The notes beneath the pieces were generated by a model, which saw only the letters and a list, made by a program, of their open reading frames with translations, was not told the origin of the DNA and made no database searches. The position numbers and the translations under genes were made by a program. A stretch of DNA of 35,082 bases from the NCBI GenBank assembly GCA_030152275.1, contig JASLHF010000004.1, positions 1 through 35,082 on the forward strand. The letters run 5' to 3'. Source of the stretch: Acinetobacter sp. (GTDB taxonomy: Bacteria; Pseudomonadota; Gammaproteobacteria; Pseudomonadales; Moraxellaceae). This document shows positions 23,330 through 31,289 of the stretch, piece by piece. Positions within the stretch are counted from its first letter, which is position 1; the number at the start of each line of letters is the position of its first letter.

Positions 23330-24286
23330 ATGGCTGCTTTTTTTAAATTTAATCAATGGATGCAGAAGACTTTTGCATTCTGGGTGGTGCTTTTTTCTGG
23401 CTTTGCGCTATGGATGCCGGAGGTTTTTGTCTGGCTGAAAGCGTATATCCCATGGATGCTGGGCATCATTATGTTCGGCATGGGCATGACCATGACGGTT
23501 GCAGACTTTAAAGGCGTGCTGCAAAGCCCCAAAGCGGTGCTGATTGGCGTGGCAGCTCAGTTTATGGTCATGCCGGGGCTGGCCTTTGCACTGTGCAAGC
23601 TGTTTGCGCTGCCGCCGGAAATTGCTATTGGCGTCATTTTGGTCGGCTGCTGTCCGGGCGGCACGGCATCCAATGTCATCACTTATATGGCCAAAGGCAA
23701 TACTGCGCTGTCGGTTGCCTGCACCTCAGTGTCTACCTTGCTGGCGCCATTGCTGACTCCGGCCATATTTTATCTGCTGGCCAGTCAGTGGATTGAAATC
23801 AATGCGCTGTCGATGCTGGTATCTATACTGCAAGTCGTGCTGTTTCCGATCGTGCTGGGCCTGATTGCGCGCAGCCTCATGAAACGTCAGGCCGAGGCCT
23901 ATATTCAGGTGATGCCGCTGATTTCAGTCATGGCTATTGTCGCAATTGTTGCTGCAATTATAGCCGGCAGCCGCGCGCAGATTTTTCAGTCTGGTTTACT
24001 GATTTTAGGCATTGTTATGCTGCACAACGGTTTGGGCTATTTGCTGGGTTTTGGGGCCAGCAGGCTGCTGCGTCTGCCATACGCAGACTGCAAAGCTGTA
24101 GCAATTGAAGTCGGCATGCAGAATTCCGGATTGGGCGTGGCGCTGGCGGCTGCGCATTTTGCAGCCTCTCCAGTAACGGCCTTGCCCAGCGCAATTTTTA
24201 GCTTGTGGCATAACATTTCCGGGCCGGCGCTGGCCAGCTATTGGGCGGGAAAAACGGGAGAAAAAACGTGCCCTAAAGGCTCATAA
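23330..24286 (+). CDS. Bile acid:sodium symporter (BASS) family transporter, PanS/YocS-like
   Basis: A 318-residue inner-membrane protein with nine or ten hydrophobic segments. It shows the BASS sodium-site motifs GCCPGGTASNVITYMAKGN (about 107-125, crossover loop) and EVGMQNSGLGVALA in the second half. PanS-type members move pantoate or ketopantoate, and other BASS proteins carry organic acids such as pyruvate or bile acids. The substrate here is not clear. Adjacent pncA raises the possibility of a pyridine carboxylate, but that is inference. AGGTGA lies six bases before the ATG. Confidence 0.85.
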   Translation: MAAFFKFNQWMQKTFAFWVVLFSGFALWMPEVFVWLKAYIPWMLGIIMFGMGMTMTVADFKGVLQSPKAVLIGVAAQFMVMPGLAFALCKLFALPPEIAIGVILVGCCPGGTASNVITYMAKGNTALSVACTSVSTLLAPLLTPAIFYLLASQWIEINALSMLVSILQVVLFPIVLGLIARSLMKRQAEAYIQVMPLISVMAIVAIVAAIIAGSRAQIFQSGLLILGIVMLHNGLGYLLGFGASRLLRLPYADCKAVAIEVGMQNSGLGVALAAAHFAASPVTALPSAIFSLWHNISGPALASYWAGKTGEKTCPKGS

Positions 24287-24357
24287 TGCCGGTTTTTATG
24301 GATTTTCGAAGGAAAAATAAGGCCTTATCGAGTCAATTTAATGCGCATGCGGGTTGT

Positions 24358-24375
24358 TTGTAACATGAATGTCAT
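24358..24375 (+). promoter_or_regulatory. Candidate Pho box upstream of ppk1
   Basis: TTGTAAC-ATGA-ATGTCAT has the 7-4-7 layout of a PhoB site (half-site consensus CTGTCAT); the second half matches 6 of 7, the first 4 of 7. TACCAT, a possible -10, starts 11 bases downstream, the usual spacing for PhoB promoters. Phosphate-starvation induction of ppk is known in Acinetobacter ADP1. Confidence 0.5.
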
Positions 24376-24437
24376 AAAGTCTGCCTACCATGCCCAAAGC
24401 GATATGACAGACTGTTTACAAACAGCATTGAGAAAGC

Positions 24438-26489
24438 ATGCAAAATTTTCAGCATTCATCTGATACGTATTTTAACCGGGAACTGTCCCTGTTTGAATTT
24501 CAGCGCCGTGTGCTGGCGCAGGCGCAGGACGGGCAGCTGCCGCTGCTGGAGCGCCTAAATTTTCTGATTATTTTTTCCAGAAATTTAGATGAATTTTTTG
24601 AAATCCGTGTTGCCGGCTTGATGAAGCAGCGAGATTTGAACGCAATAGCGCGCACGCCGGATGCCTTGCCGACTGAACTGGTGCTGGAGCAGCTGTCTGA
24701 GGCGGTGCATGCGTCGGTACAGGCGCAGTACGATATTCTGAATCATGCAATTTTACCCGAGCTGCAAAACCAAGGCATTCAGTTCATTCAGTATCAGGAT
24801 ATTTTAGAACGGCATAAGGGCTGGATTGCTAAGTATTTTGCCAAAGAAGTTCAGCCGGTGCTGACACCGATCAGCCTAGATCCGTCGCATCCATTTCCGC
24901 GTTTAGTGAATAAAAGCTTGAATTTTATTGTCAGCCTTGAAGGCAAGGACGCTTTTGGCCGTGAAATTTCCATGGCGATTGTGCCGGCGCCGCGTTCGCT
25001 GCCGCGCCTGATTCCGCTGCCGCAGGATGTTGCGGGCCATGCCGATGCGCAGATCTTCCTGACTGCGATTATTCAGCAACATATCAGTGATTTATTTCCC
25101 GGCATGACTGCGACAGGCTGCTATGCTTTTCGGGTGACGCGCAATGCTGATCTGATTTTAGCCGAAGATGTGGATGATTTGGCGGTGGCGCTGAAAGATG
25201 AGCTGTCATCGCGGCGCTTTGGCCGCGCGGTGCGTTTGGAAATTGAAGATGATTGTCCGGCGCCGGTTATTGATTATCTGCTGAATGAGTTTGATCTGAC
25301 TGAGCAGGAATTATATCGGGTTCACGGCCCGATCAACCTGTCACGCTTAAGCGCCAGCTTTTTGCGTCCAGAATTGAAGCATGCGCCGTACATTCCAGTT
25401 ATTCCTAAAGCGCTGCGCAAGGCGCAGAGTATTTTTGAGCTGCTGAAAACACAGGATGTGCTGCTGCATCATCCTTTTGATTCTTTTCAGCCTGTCATTA
25501 GCTTGCTGCGTGAGGCAGCCAAAGATCCCGGGGTTTTAGCAATTAAGCAGACGCTGTACCGTAGCGGTCCGGATTCTGAAATTGTGCAGGTTCTGGCTGA
25601 AGCGGCTAGAAATGGCAAAGAGGTGACTGCGGTCATTGAGCTGCGTGCGCGTTTTGATGAAGAATCCAATATTACTGTTGCTAATATTTTGCAGGAAGCC
25701 GGCGCAGTTGTGGTGTATGGCATTGTTGGCTATAAAACCCATGCCAAGATGATTCTGATTGTGCGCCGGGAAACCAATAGATTAGTGCGTTATGTGCATT
25801 TGGGCACAGGCAACTACCATGCCGGCAATGCGCGCATGTACACCGATTATGGTCTGATGACCACACAGCCGGAAATTGCGGAAGATGTGCACCGCATGTT
25901 TCAGGAATTAACCGGCATGGGCAAAATGGCCAAACTTAAAGCGCTGCTGCATGCGCCGTTTACCCTGCACAGCGAGCTGCTGCATCTGATTGCGCAGGAA
26001 ACCGCCTTTTCGCAGGCGGGCAAGGCAGCTCGAATCATCATTAAAGTCAATGCCCTGACAGAACCGCAGCTGATCGCTGCGCTGTATCATGCCTCAAATG
26101 CAGGGGTGCAGATTGATTTGATTATCCGTTCAATTTGCTGCCTGATTCCTCACGTGCCGGGCATGTCGGACAATATTCGAGTGCGATCAATTGTTGGGCG
26201 TTTTTTGGAGCATACCCGGGTATATTATTTTGAGCATGGCGGCGAGAAAAAGCTGTACTGCGCCAGCGCAGACTGGATGGGGCGCAATTTATTTTCCCGC
26301 GTGGAAACCTGTTTCCCGATACTGGATGCCCGCCTGAAAAAGCGCATTTTTAATGACGGCCTGCTGAATTATCTGCAGGACAATCAAAATGCATGGGAGC
26401 TGCAGGCTGATGGGCAATGGCAAAAAGCGCATAGTGATGGGCCGGCGCATAGCGCGCAGCGCCTGCTGATAGAGAAAAATGCACTGTAA
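24438..26489 (+). CDS. ppk1: Polyphosphate kinase 1
   Basis: Reversibly transfers the gamma-phosphate of ATP to polyphosphate, giving long chains used as energy and phosphate reserve and in stress resistance. The 683-residue protein has the N-terminal YFNRELSLFEFQRRVL and IFSRNLDEFFEIRVAG, and the head domain. Two PLD-like catalytic domains follow, with the phosphorylated His435 in GYKTHAKM and the second His592 in FLEHTRVYYF. These are the same positions as in the E. coli enzyme. YHAGNARMYTDYGLMT is also intact. The ribosome site (GAGA) is modest. No ppx gene follows. It ends at a strong bidirectional terminator. Confidence 0.97.
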   Translation: MQNFQHSSDTYFNRELSLFEFQRRVLAQAQDGQLPLLERLNFLIIFSRNLDEFFEIRVAGLMKQRDLNAIARTPDALPTELVLEQLSEAVHASVQAQYDILNHAILPELQNQGIQFIQYQDILERHKGWIAKYFAKEVQPVLTPISLDPSHPFPRLVNKSLNFIVSLEGKDAFGREISMAIVPAPRSLPRLIPLPQDVAGHADAQIFLTAIIQQHISDLFPGMTATGCYAFRVTRNADLILAEDVDDLAVALKDELSSRRFGRAVRLEIEDDCPAPVIDYLLNEFDLTEQELYRVHGPINLSRLSASFLRPELKHAPYIPVIPKALRKAQSIFELLKTQDVLLHHPFDSFQPVISLLREAAKDPGVLAIKQTLYRSGPDSEIVQVLAEAARNGKEVTAVIELRARFDEESNITVANILQEAGAVVVYGIVGYKTHAKMILIVRRETNRLVRYVHLGTGNYHAGNARMYTDYGLMTTQPEIAEDVHRMFQELTGMGKMAKLKALLHAPFTLHSELLHLIAQETAFSQAGKAARIIIKVNALTEPQLIAALYHASNAGVQIDLIIRSICCLIPHVPGMSDNIRVRSIVGRFLEHTRVYYFEHGGEKKLYCASADWMGRNLFSRVETCFPILDARLKKRIFNDGLLNYLQDNQNAWELQADGQWQKAHSDGPAHSAQRLLIEKNAL

Positions 26490-26515
26490 TCCGCTGCTGT
26501 AAACTGGAATGCCGC

Positions 26516-26555
26516 GTATAAAAAAAGCCTGATTTTAATCAGGCTTTTTTTATAC
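26516..26555. terminator. Bidirectional terminator between ppk1 and the AhpA-like gene
   Basis: A nearly perfect 19-bp stem (26516-26534 with 26537-26555, core GCCTGATT/AATCAGGC) has seven Ts in each direction. It lies between the two convergent genes. Confidence 0.92.
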
Positions 26556-26582
26556 AGTTTTGATTTGCCGAAGCGATGCGCA

Positions 26583-27836
26583 TTAAGACGCTTTTGACTG
26601 TTTGGATTTTAAAATTTCTGTACGGAAGCTTTGCGCCAGTTCTGCAGCGCCGCTGTCCATGCCGTTAATCATGAAAGCGTGGCGGGTCAGCACATTGGTT
26701 GGATTCGGCATGCTGACCAGCTGGAAATGTTCAGAAATTTCTTTGAGCTGGGCATTCGGCACATGCACAGCGCTTTCTTTGGCTGCCAGCTGCTGCACCA
26801 GACGTTCTGCTGCCTGTACAGAAGACAGCTGCATTGCTTCGACTGCGCTGGAAACCGCACTGCGGGTCTGCAGCACAAAGCGCTTTTCTTCACGGTAGCG
26901 CTTATACAGCACATCCGACAGCAGCTGAAATACCGCGCCGATCATGGTCAGGCATGGCAGGGCATCCGTTTTATCGGCGGCAATACTGATGCTGGCGCCT
27001 TTGTCATCAAATTTATGCACCGTGCAAATGTCGGCGCTGTTCAGTTTGTAATGCTGCACACACAGTTCAACTGTTTTGTTCAGGAAAATTTGACATAAAT
27101 TGAAATACGGCACAGATACTGTGCTGTTGACGCTGTCCAGCAATTGTTTAGGATCATAGAACTGAATATTCAGCGCCAAGTCATTTACGTCGACCACCAC
27201 AGGTTTGCTTTCTTTGGCTTTAGCTTTGGCCTGCGCATTTTGCTGCGCCTGCGCAATGGCGAGAGCGGCGTTATGCTTTTCCTGTTCCAGCGCTTGGGTC
27301 AAGGTCTGAATTTCGTGTTTTAAACGGGACTCATTGTTGATGCGCGCCAGATATTCTGAACGGCTTGGGCGGGCAATCGCACGGTAAGCCAGCCACAGCA
27401 GCCCATGCACAATGAGAGAGGCTAAAATCGCCAGCCACTGCGTGCGTAGAATTTCACCGATGCTCGGTTTAATTAAGGTAATTTCAACTGAGCCGACTTT
27501 TTTCTCATTTTGCAGCGCATCGCGGACAAAAACTTCGCCCTCTCGGGTTTTGGTCAGGCCGCCGGTCGCCATGACCTGATTGTCTGCATTTAAGATCCGG
27601 ATAGAGGCCACACTCGGGTTGGTTGCGTAGCGGTCCGCCAGCAGCGCCAGCGATACCGTGTTGGCTGGTTCCATTTCCGAAATGCTGTCTGTGACCAGCT
27701 GCGTGGTCATGAGCTGGCCTTGACTGGCGCGGTTTTCATTTAACTGGTGTGTGGTTGCCAATACCAATAAAAAGGTATGGAAAGCAAAACTTACAATCAG
27801 TAGGCTAGCAAATAGCCCTTGTCTAGGCGCATTCAA
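26583..27836 (-). CDS. Enlarged AhpA/YtjB-like inner-membrane protein
   Basis: A protein of about 417 residues divergent from serB, the position occupied by smp/ytjB (AhpA family) in many gammaproteobacteria. Layout: a first membrane helix (about 8-30), an extracytoplasmic domain of about 100 residues (includes ALLADRYATNPSVASIRILNADNQ), a second helix (LAILASLIVHGLLWLAYRAI), an Ala/Gln/Lys-rich coiled coil (about 165-215) and a cytoplasmic domain of about 200 residues that I do not recognise. E. coli YtjB is about half this length. The start is unusual. An in-frame stop lies just upstream of TTG 27854, and the only early starts are that TTG or TTG 27836. The latter has GGAAG six bases upstream. 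Function is unknown, perhaps sensing or signalling. Confidence 0.65.
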   Translation of the reverse strand: MNAPRQGLFASLLIVSFAFHTFLLVLATTHQLNENRASQGQLMTTQLVTDSISEMEPANTVSLALLADRYATNPSVASIRILNADNQVMATGGLTKTREGEVFVRDALQNEKKVGSVEITLIKPSIGEILRTQWLAILASLIVHGLLWLAYRAIARPSRSEYLARINNESRLKHEIQTLTQALEQEKHNAALAIAQAQQNAQAKAKAKESKPVVVDVNDLALNIQFYDPKQLLDSVNSTVSVPYFNLCQIFLNKTVELCVQHYKLNSADICTVHKFDDKGASISIAADKTDALPCLTMIGAVFQLLSDVLYKRYREEKRFVLQTRSAVSSAVEAMQLSSVQAAERLVQQLAAKESAVHVPNAQLKEISEHFQLVSMPNPTNVLTRHAFMINGMDSGAAELAQSFRTEILKSKQSKAS

Positions 27837-27913
27837 CGTAAACTTCCAAGGCAATTCTGTTCATTTTCGATTATGATTCTCCCAATAGTTGCAGCTCAGA
27901 CCCGAGTCACTTC

Positions 27914-29134
27914 ATGCGAGAAATCATTCTTATTTCATTTTTAGGACCTGACCAGCCTAATCAATTTACACGATTAATGCAGGTTCTTTCCGTTCATTCC
28001 CTACAAATTCTAGATGTTGGACAAGCCGTCATCCATAACCAGCTGACTTTAGGTATTGTTGTGTCGTCGGATGATCAGACTGCGACAGCATTAGCCATGA
28101 AGGAAATTCTGATTCTAGCACATGATATCGGCTTAACTGTGCGCTTTAAACCGATCTCTGCAGCAGAATATGACCAATGGGTAAGTGAGGGAGGGCGTAC
28201 ACGCTATATCGTGACGGCTTTGGCGCCAGAATTGACCGCTTCACACTTACAGGCCGTTACAAAAATTGTCTCTGGCCAAGGCTTCAATATTGAAACTGTC
28301 ACCCGTTTATCAGGCCGCCCGGTCTTGAGCGAACAGGCAGATGGTCCAAAACGCGCCTGCGTGCAGTTTGGCTTGAGTGGCCAAATGCTGGACGCTGCCG
28401 CTATGCGCGCTGCTTGTTTGCGCCTCTCTGCAGAGCTGAGTGTGGATGTCGCTGTGCAGGAAGACAATGCCTACCGCCGCAACCGCCGTTTGGTCTGCTT
28501 TGATATGGACTCGACTTTGATTGAGCAGGAAGTGATTGATGAGCTGGCCAAAGAAGCCGGTGTCGGCCAACAGGTGGCGGAAATTACCGAGCGCGCCATG
28601 CAGGGCGAGCTGGACTTTCAGCAAAGCTTCCGCGCCAGGGTTGCGCTGCTCAAAGGCATGGACGCATCAGTGCTGGATCAAATCGCTGCACGCTTGACCG
28701 TGACAGAAGGCGCTGAACGCCTGATTTCAACGTTAAAAGCGCTGGGCTACCGTACCGCGATTCTGTCTGGCGGTTTTCAGTATTTTGCCGAATATCTGCA
28801 GCAGAAACTGGGTATAGATGAAGTGCATGCTAACGTGCTGGATATTCAGGATGGCGTAGTAACTGGTGAAGTGAAAGGCCATATCGTGGACGGCGCGCGT
28901 AAGGCACACTTGCTGACGCAAATTGCTGCTGAAATGGGCATTTCGCTGGAGCAGGCGATTGCGGTAGGTGATGGCGCCAACGATTTGCCGATGCTGTCAA
29001 TTGCCGGTTTGGGTGTTGCGTTCCGCGCGAAACCGTTAGTGCGCCAAAATGCCAATCAGGCGATTTCCAGTGTCGGTCTGGATGGCGTGCTGTATCTGCT
29101 GGGTGTGCATGACAAAGACTTAAACCGCGCTTAA
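27914..29134 (+). CDS. serB: Phosphoserine phosphatase
   Basis: Dephosphorylates phosphoserine, the last step of serine synthesis. The 406-residue protein is the long form. Two tandem ACT-like regulatory domains cover about residues 1-180 (starts MREIILISFLGPDQPNQFTR). A HAD catalytic domain follows, with CFDMDSTLIEQEVIDELA (nucleophile Asp197, acid Asp199), ILSGGFQYF and GDGANDLPML. It is complete and resembles Pseudomonas and mycobacterial SerB. It is divergent from the AhpA-like gene. Only a weak ribosome site precedes the ATG. The following terminator indicates a single-gene transcript. Confidence 0.95.
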   Translation: MREIILISFLGPDQPNQFTRLMQVLSVHSLQILDVGQAVIHNQLTLGIVVSSDDQTATALAMKEILILAHDIGLTVRFKPISAAEYDQWVSEGGRTRYIVTALAPELTASHLQAVTKIVSGQGFNIETVTRLSGRPVLSEQADGPKRACVQFGLSGQMLDAAAMRAACLRLSAELSVDVAVQEDNAYRRNRRLVCFDMDSTLIEQEVIDELAKEAGVGQQVAEITERAMQGELDFQQSFRARVALLKGMDASVLDQIAARLTVTEGAERLISTLKALGYRTAILSGGFQYFAEYLQQKLGIDEVHANVLDIQDGVVTGEVKGHIVDGARKAHLLTQIAAEMGISLEQAIAVGDGANDLPMLSIAGLGVAFRAKPLVRQNANQAISSVGLDGVLYLLGVHDKDLNRA

Positions 29135-29542
29135 TTGCGGTGCGGCAAAATCAATGCGGCCTTTGCGCCGCATTTTTTTGCTTTAAATTTAATCATTTCC
29201 GATAAGCGGATCAGATAAGTTGGCGATAAAAAAAGCGAATGCGCAATTCTGAAAAAATTTTTTTTTATTGTATAAATGCGGTGTTTTTATTGTAATGACA
29301 CGCCAAGCTGGACGGAATCATTGTTCCGTAAAAAGCATAAAAAGAAAAAATGTAATGACAAAATAATATTGCGACAAGGTGTGTCGCTTCTTCGAAATGC
29401 AAGACTTTTTTTATGCAAAAAACTCCTCATAATGCATTCATAGAGATTCAGATCAACACAATTGCATTGATTTATATTTAACGGGACTGGCAGGCATAGA
29501 TTACGCGCACCGCGCTTATGCTGCCGAAAGACGGAGGTTTTT
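29135..29542. other. 408-base AT-rich gap between serB and a membrane-protein gene
   Basis: Apart from the serB terminator, this stretch has no gene-like frame. It contains a 10-base direct repeat TGTAATGACA at 29291-29300 and 29351-29360, exactly 60 bases apart. It also has an inverted repeat ACGGAA/TTCCGT and a small hairpin GCGACA/TGTCGC (29371-29376 with 29382-29387). It probably holds the regulated promoter and long leader of the downstream gene. Confidence 0.55.
29153..29179 (+). terminator. Terminator after serB
   Basis: AATGCGGC (29153-29160) pairs with GCCGCATT (29167-29174) and is followed by a run of Ts. Confidence 0.9.
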
Positions 29543-29875
29543 ATGGTAACTGCGAATTTAGCGACCATCGTCGGCTTGAGTTTGATCGCCACTGCTTTGA
29601 TTGCTGTTTTCTTTTCGCCGTATCGCCGCTGGTTAAGCTTTATGCTGGCTGGAATGCTGGTTTGGGGACTGATTGAAATCGTTCGTTTTGGCGCGCAAAG
29701 CGTGTTTGAACTGCCAATGGCTTACAGCTATTTAACAGCAGTGACATCGGCGATGATGGTATTTACGCTCATTTTGCTGCGTGAAGACCGCAGAGCCGAA
29801 CAGGCGCTTGCGAAGCGCCGCTGCATCGAACATACGCCGGTGTATGAAGATGAACAGCAGTGTTCAAGCCGCTAG
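29543..29875 (+). CDS. Small three-helix membrane protein, unknown function
   Basis: A 110-residue protein with three hydrophobic helices (about 4-24, 29-49 and 61-80). A basic, Glu-rich cytoplasmic tail follows (LLREDRRAEQALAKRRC ... EDEQQC). The first helix begins MVTANLATIVGLSLI and a short SPYRRW loop separates it from the second. It is not a secreted signal peptide. I do not recognise the family. A strong GGAGG site five bases before the ATG supports translation. A long AT-rich leader with a repeated decamer precedes it and a terminator follows, so it is a single, probably regulated gene. Confidence 0.7.
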   Translation: MVTANLATIVGLSLIATALIAVFFSPYRRWLSFMLAGMLVWGLIEIVRFGAQSVFELPMAYSYLTAVTSAMMVFTLILLREDRRAEQALAKRRCIEHTPVYEDEQQCSSR

Positions 29876-29896
29876 CCGGTTTGAACCTGAAGCATA

Positions 29897-29922
29897 AAAA
29901 TGCGCTTGAGGGCGCATTTTTT
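29897..29922 (+). terminator. Terminator after the three-helix membrane protein
   Basis: AAAATGCGC (29897-29905) pairs with GCGCATTTT (29912-29920), giving a six-T run on the plus strand, 21 bases after the stop. Confidence 0.9.
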
Positions 29923-30029
29923 GTGTCCGGCAGGTAGATAATTAGTATACAAAGGCTTACGCCGAAAAATAGAAGTTATGGTAGGATGATGCAGTCCGTT
30001 TTTCCAACAATTACAATAGGCTCATTCCC

Positions 30030-30509
30030 ATGAAATTATCTTCTATTCCTGTCGTTAAGCTGCCGCTGGTTGATGTCAGCACTGATCCTCTGGATTTGCT
30101 GGTTGCCGGCTTGGCGCTGCGCATGAAACAGCTTGCGCGCACCAGTCCAAAATTTATTGAATTAGTGCATGAACGCCAGTTCCGCATTCAAATCGGCACA
30201 GATTTAGGCATGGCGCGTCAGATTATTGTAAATAATGGGCACATTGACACTGTAGCGGGCGATGCGGAAAAAGCGGATTTTATTTTGCAGTTTGCGGACA
30301 GTGAGCAGGGCGTTAAAACGTTGATGAAAGGCGATCCGACCGCTTTTATGACCGGCATGCAAAACGGCAGCATTAAAATGGAAGGCGACTTTGGCTTATT
30401 GGTCTGGTTTAATCAGGCTGCTAAACTGATTCCGCCTAAACTGCCGAAACCGGTGAAAGAAAAAATTAAAATTGCGCGCCGTTTTATTAAAGAAAAAACA
30501 GGCAAATAA
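30030..30509 (+). CDS. SCP2 sterol-binding-domain protein
   Basis: A 159-residue soluble protein with an SCP2-like fold. The central stretch has FRIQIGTDLGMARQIIVNNG, ADFILQFADSEQGVKTLMKG and AFMTGMQNGSIKMEGD, the family's lipid-binding beta-sheet and helices. The C-terminus is basic (KPVKEKIKIARRFIKEKTGK), which suggests contact with acidic membranes. SCP2 domains bind lipids, and in bacteria their role is mostly unknown, though UbiJ-type relatives carry ubiquinone precursors. It is a single gene facing dtd across a shared terminator. Confidence 0.8.
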   Translation: MKLSSIPVVKLPLVDVSTDPLDLLVAGLALRMKQLARTSPKFIELVHERQFRIQIGTDLGMARQIIVNNGHIDTVAGDAEKADFILQFADSEQGVKTLMKGDPTAFMTGMQNGSIKMEGDFGLLVWFNQAAKLIPPKLPKPVKEKIKIARRFIKEKTGK

Positions 30510-30525
30510 GATTTACTCCTTGTTT

Positions 30526-30548
30526 CCCCTCCTTTTTTAAAGGAGGGG
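30526..30548. repeat. Palindromic element after the SCP2 gene
   Basis: CCCCTCCTTT (30526-30535) and AAAGGAGGGG (30539-30548) form a perfect 10-bp stem with a three-base loop, not followed by a T-run. It resembles dispersed CCCTCC/GGAGGG intergenic palindromes of many proteobacteria, but no second copy is in the window. Confidence 0.45.
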
Positions 30549-30554
30549 CTAGGG

Positions 30555-30597
30555 AAGCATTAAAAAAGCCCTCATCAAGAGGGCTTTTTTAATGCTT
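30555..30597. terminator. Bidirectional terminator between the SCP2 gene and dtd
   Basis: A 19-bp perfect stem (30555-30573 with 30579-30597) has core GCCCTC/GAGGGC and six Ts in both directions around an ATCAA loop. It serves both convergent genes. Confidence 0.95.
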
Positions 30598-30619
30598 GTC
30601 TAAGTGACGATAAAATTAA

Positions 30620-31060
30620 TCATTCCACTTCTAAATTAAAAGTCACTGGGCCGTCATTGACCAAATGCACTTTCATGTCGGCTGCGAATATACCGGTTTG
30701 CACATTTGAAAATTGAGATTTTGCATATTCTACGAGCTGTTCATACAGCGCTTTGGCTTCTGCCGGCGGCATGGCGGGGCCAAAATCAGGCCGCAGGCCT
30801 TTTTGCGTTTGCGCCATTAAAGTAAATTGCGACACCAGCAGTAAACCGCCGCCCGCTTGGCTGACATTCCAGCCCATTTTGCCTTGTTCATCATCAAAAA
30901 AGCGGTATTTCAAAATCTTATCAATCAGCTTTTGGCCTTTTTCCAAATTATCGTCTTTGCCTAAACCGAGAAACACCAAAATACCGTGATTAATTTCACC
31001 CGTGGTTTGTCCATCGACCACGACTTTGGCTTCTAAAACGCGTTGTAACAAGGCCCGCAT
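30620..31060 (-). CDS. dtd: D-aminoacyl-tRNA deacylase
   Basis: Hydrolyses D-aminoacyl-tRNAs (and glycyl-tRNA(Ala)) to keep D-amino acids out of proteins. The 146-residue protein starts MRALLQRVLEAKVVVDGQ. It carries the two catalytic-site motifs of the DTD fold: SQFTL (VSQFTLMAQTQKGLRPDF) and the Gly-cis-Pro motif in NDGPVTFNLE. The length is standard. It is convergent with the SCP2 gene and divergent from katB. Confidence 0.96.
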   Translation of the reverse strand: MRALLQRVLEAKVVVDGQTTGEINHGILVFLGLGKDDNLEKGQKLIDKILKYRFFDDEQGKMGWNVSQAGGGLLLVSQFTLMAQTQKGLRPDFGPAMPPAEAKALYEQLVEYAKSQFSNVQTGIFAADMKVHLVNDGPVTFNLEVE

Positions 31061-31233
31061 AATACTTTCCGAACAGAGAATTGAAATACGGCGGCGATTG
31101 TAGCAAATGGTGCAGAACAGCTGCGCCTCAGTGCTGTATTTTTAACCATAAGATGTTGAAAAGTTTCTGTATATTTTTTATTAATCGAATATTTAGATTG
31201 TTTTTATGAAAATAAATTGTTTTATCTATTTGT

Positions 31234-31248
31234 TGAGAATCAGTATCT
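31234..31248. promoter_or_regulatory. Fur-box-like site upstream of katB
   Basis: TGAGAAT-C-AGTATCT matches 11 of 14 positions of the 7-1-7 Fur-type consensus TGATAATnATTATCA. It lies about 40-55 bases before the catalase start. An OxyR site was looked for and not convincingly found. The match is suggestive only. Confidence 0.3.
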
Positions 31249-31289
31249 TTTTCCGGGCAGGAAAGGTATTTAATTGAGAGAGATAGACC

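Noticed and set aside
26602..27098. Long plus-strand frames opposite the AhpA-like gene
   Set aside because: Cys/His-rich, unnatural composition typical of antisense shadows, and no ribosome sites.
31201..31250. OxyR site upstream of katB
   Set aside because: Half-site spacing is wrong when tested against the ATAG-N7-CTAT pattern; only fragments match.
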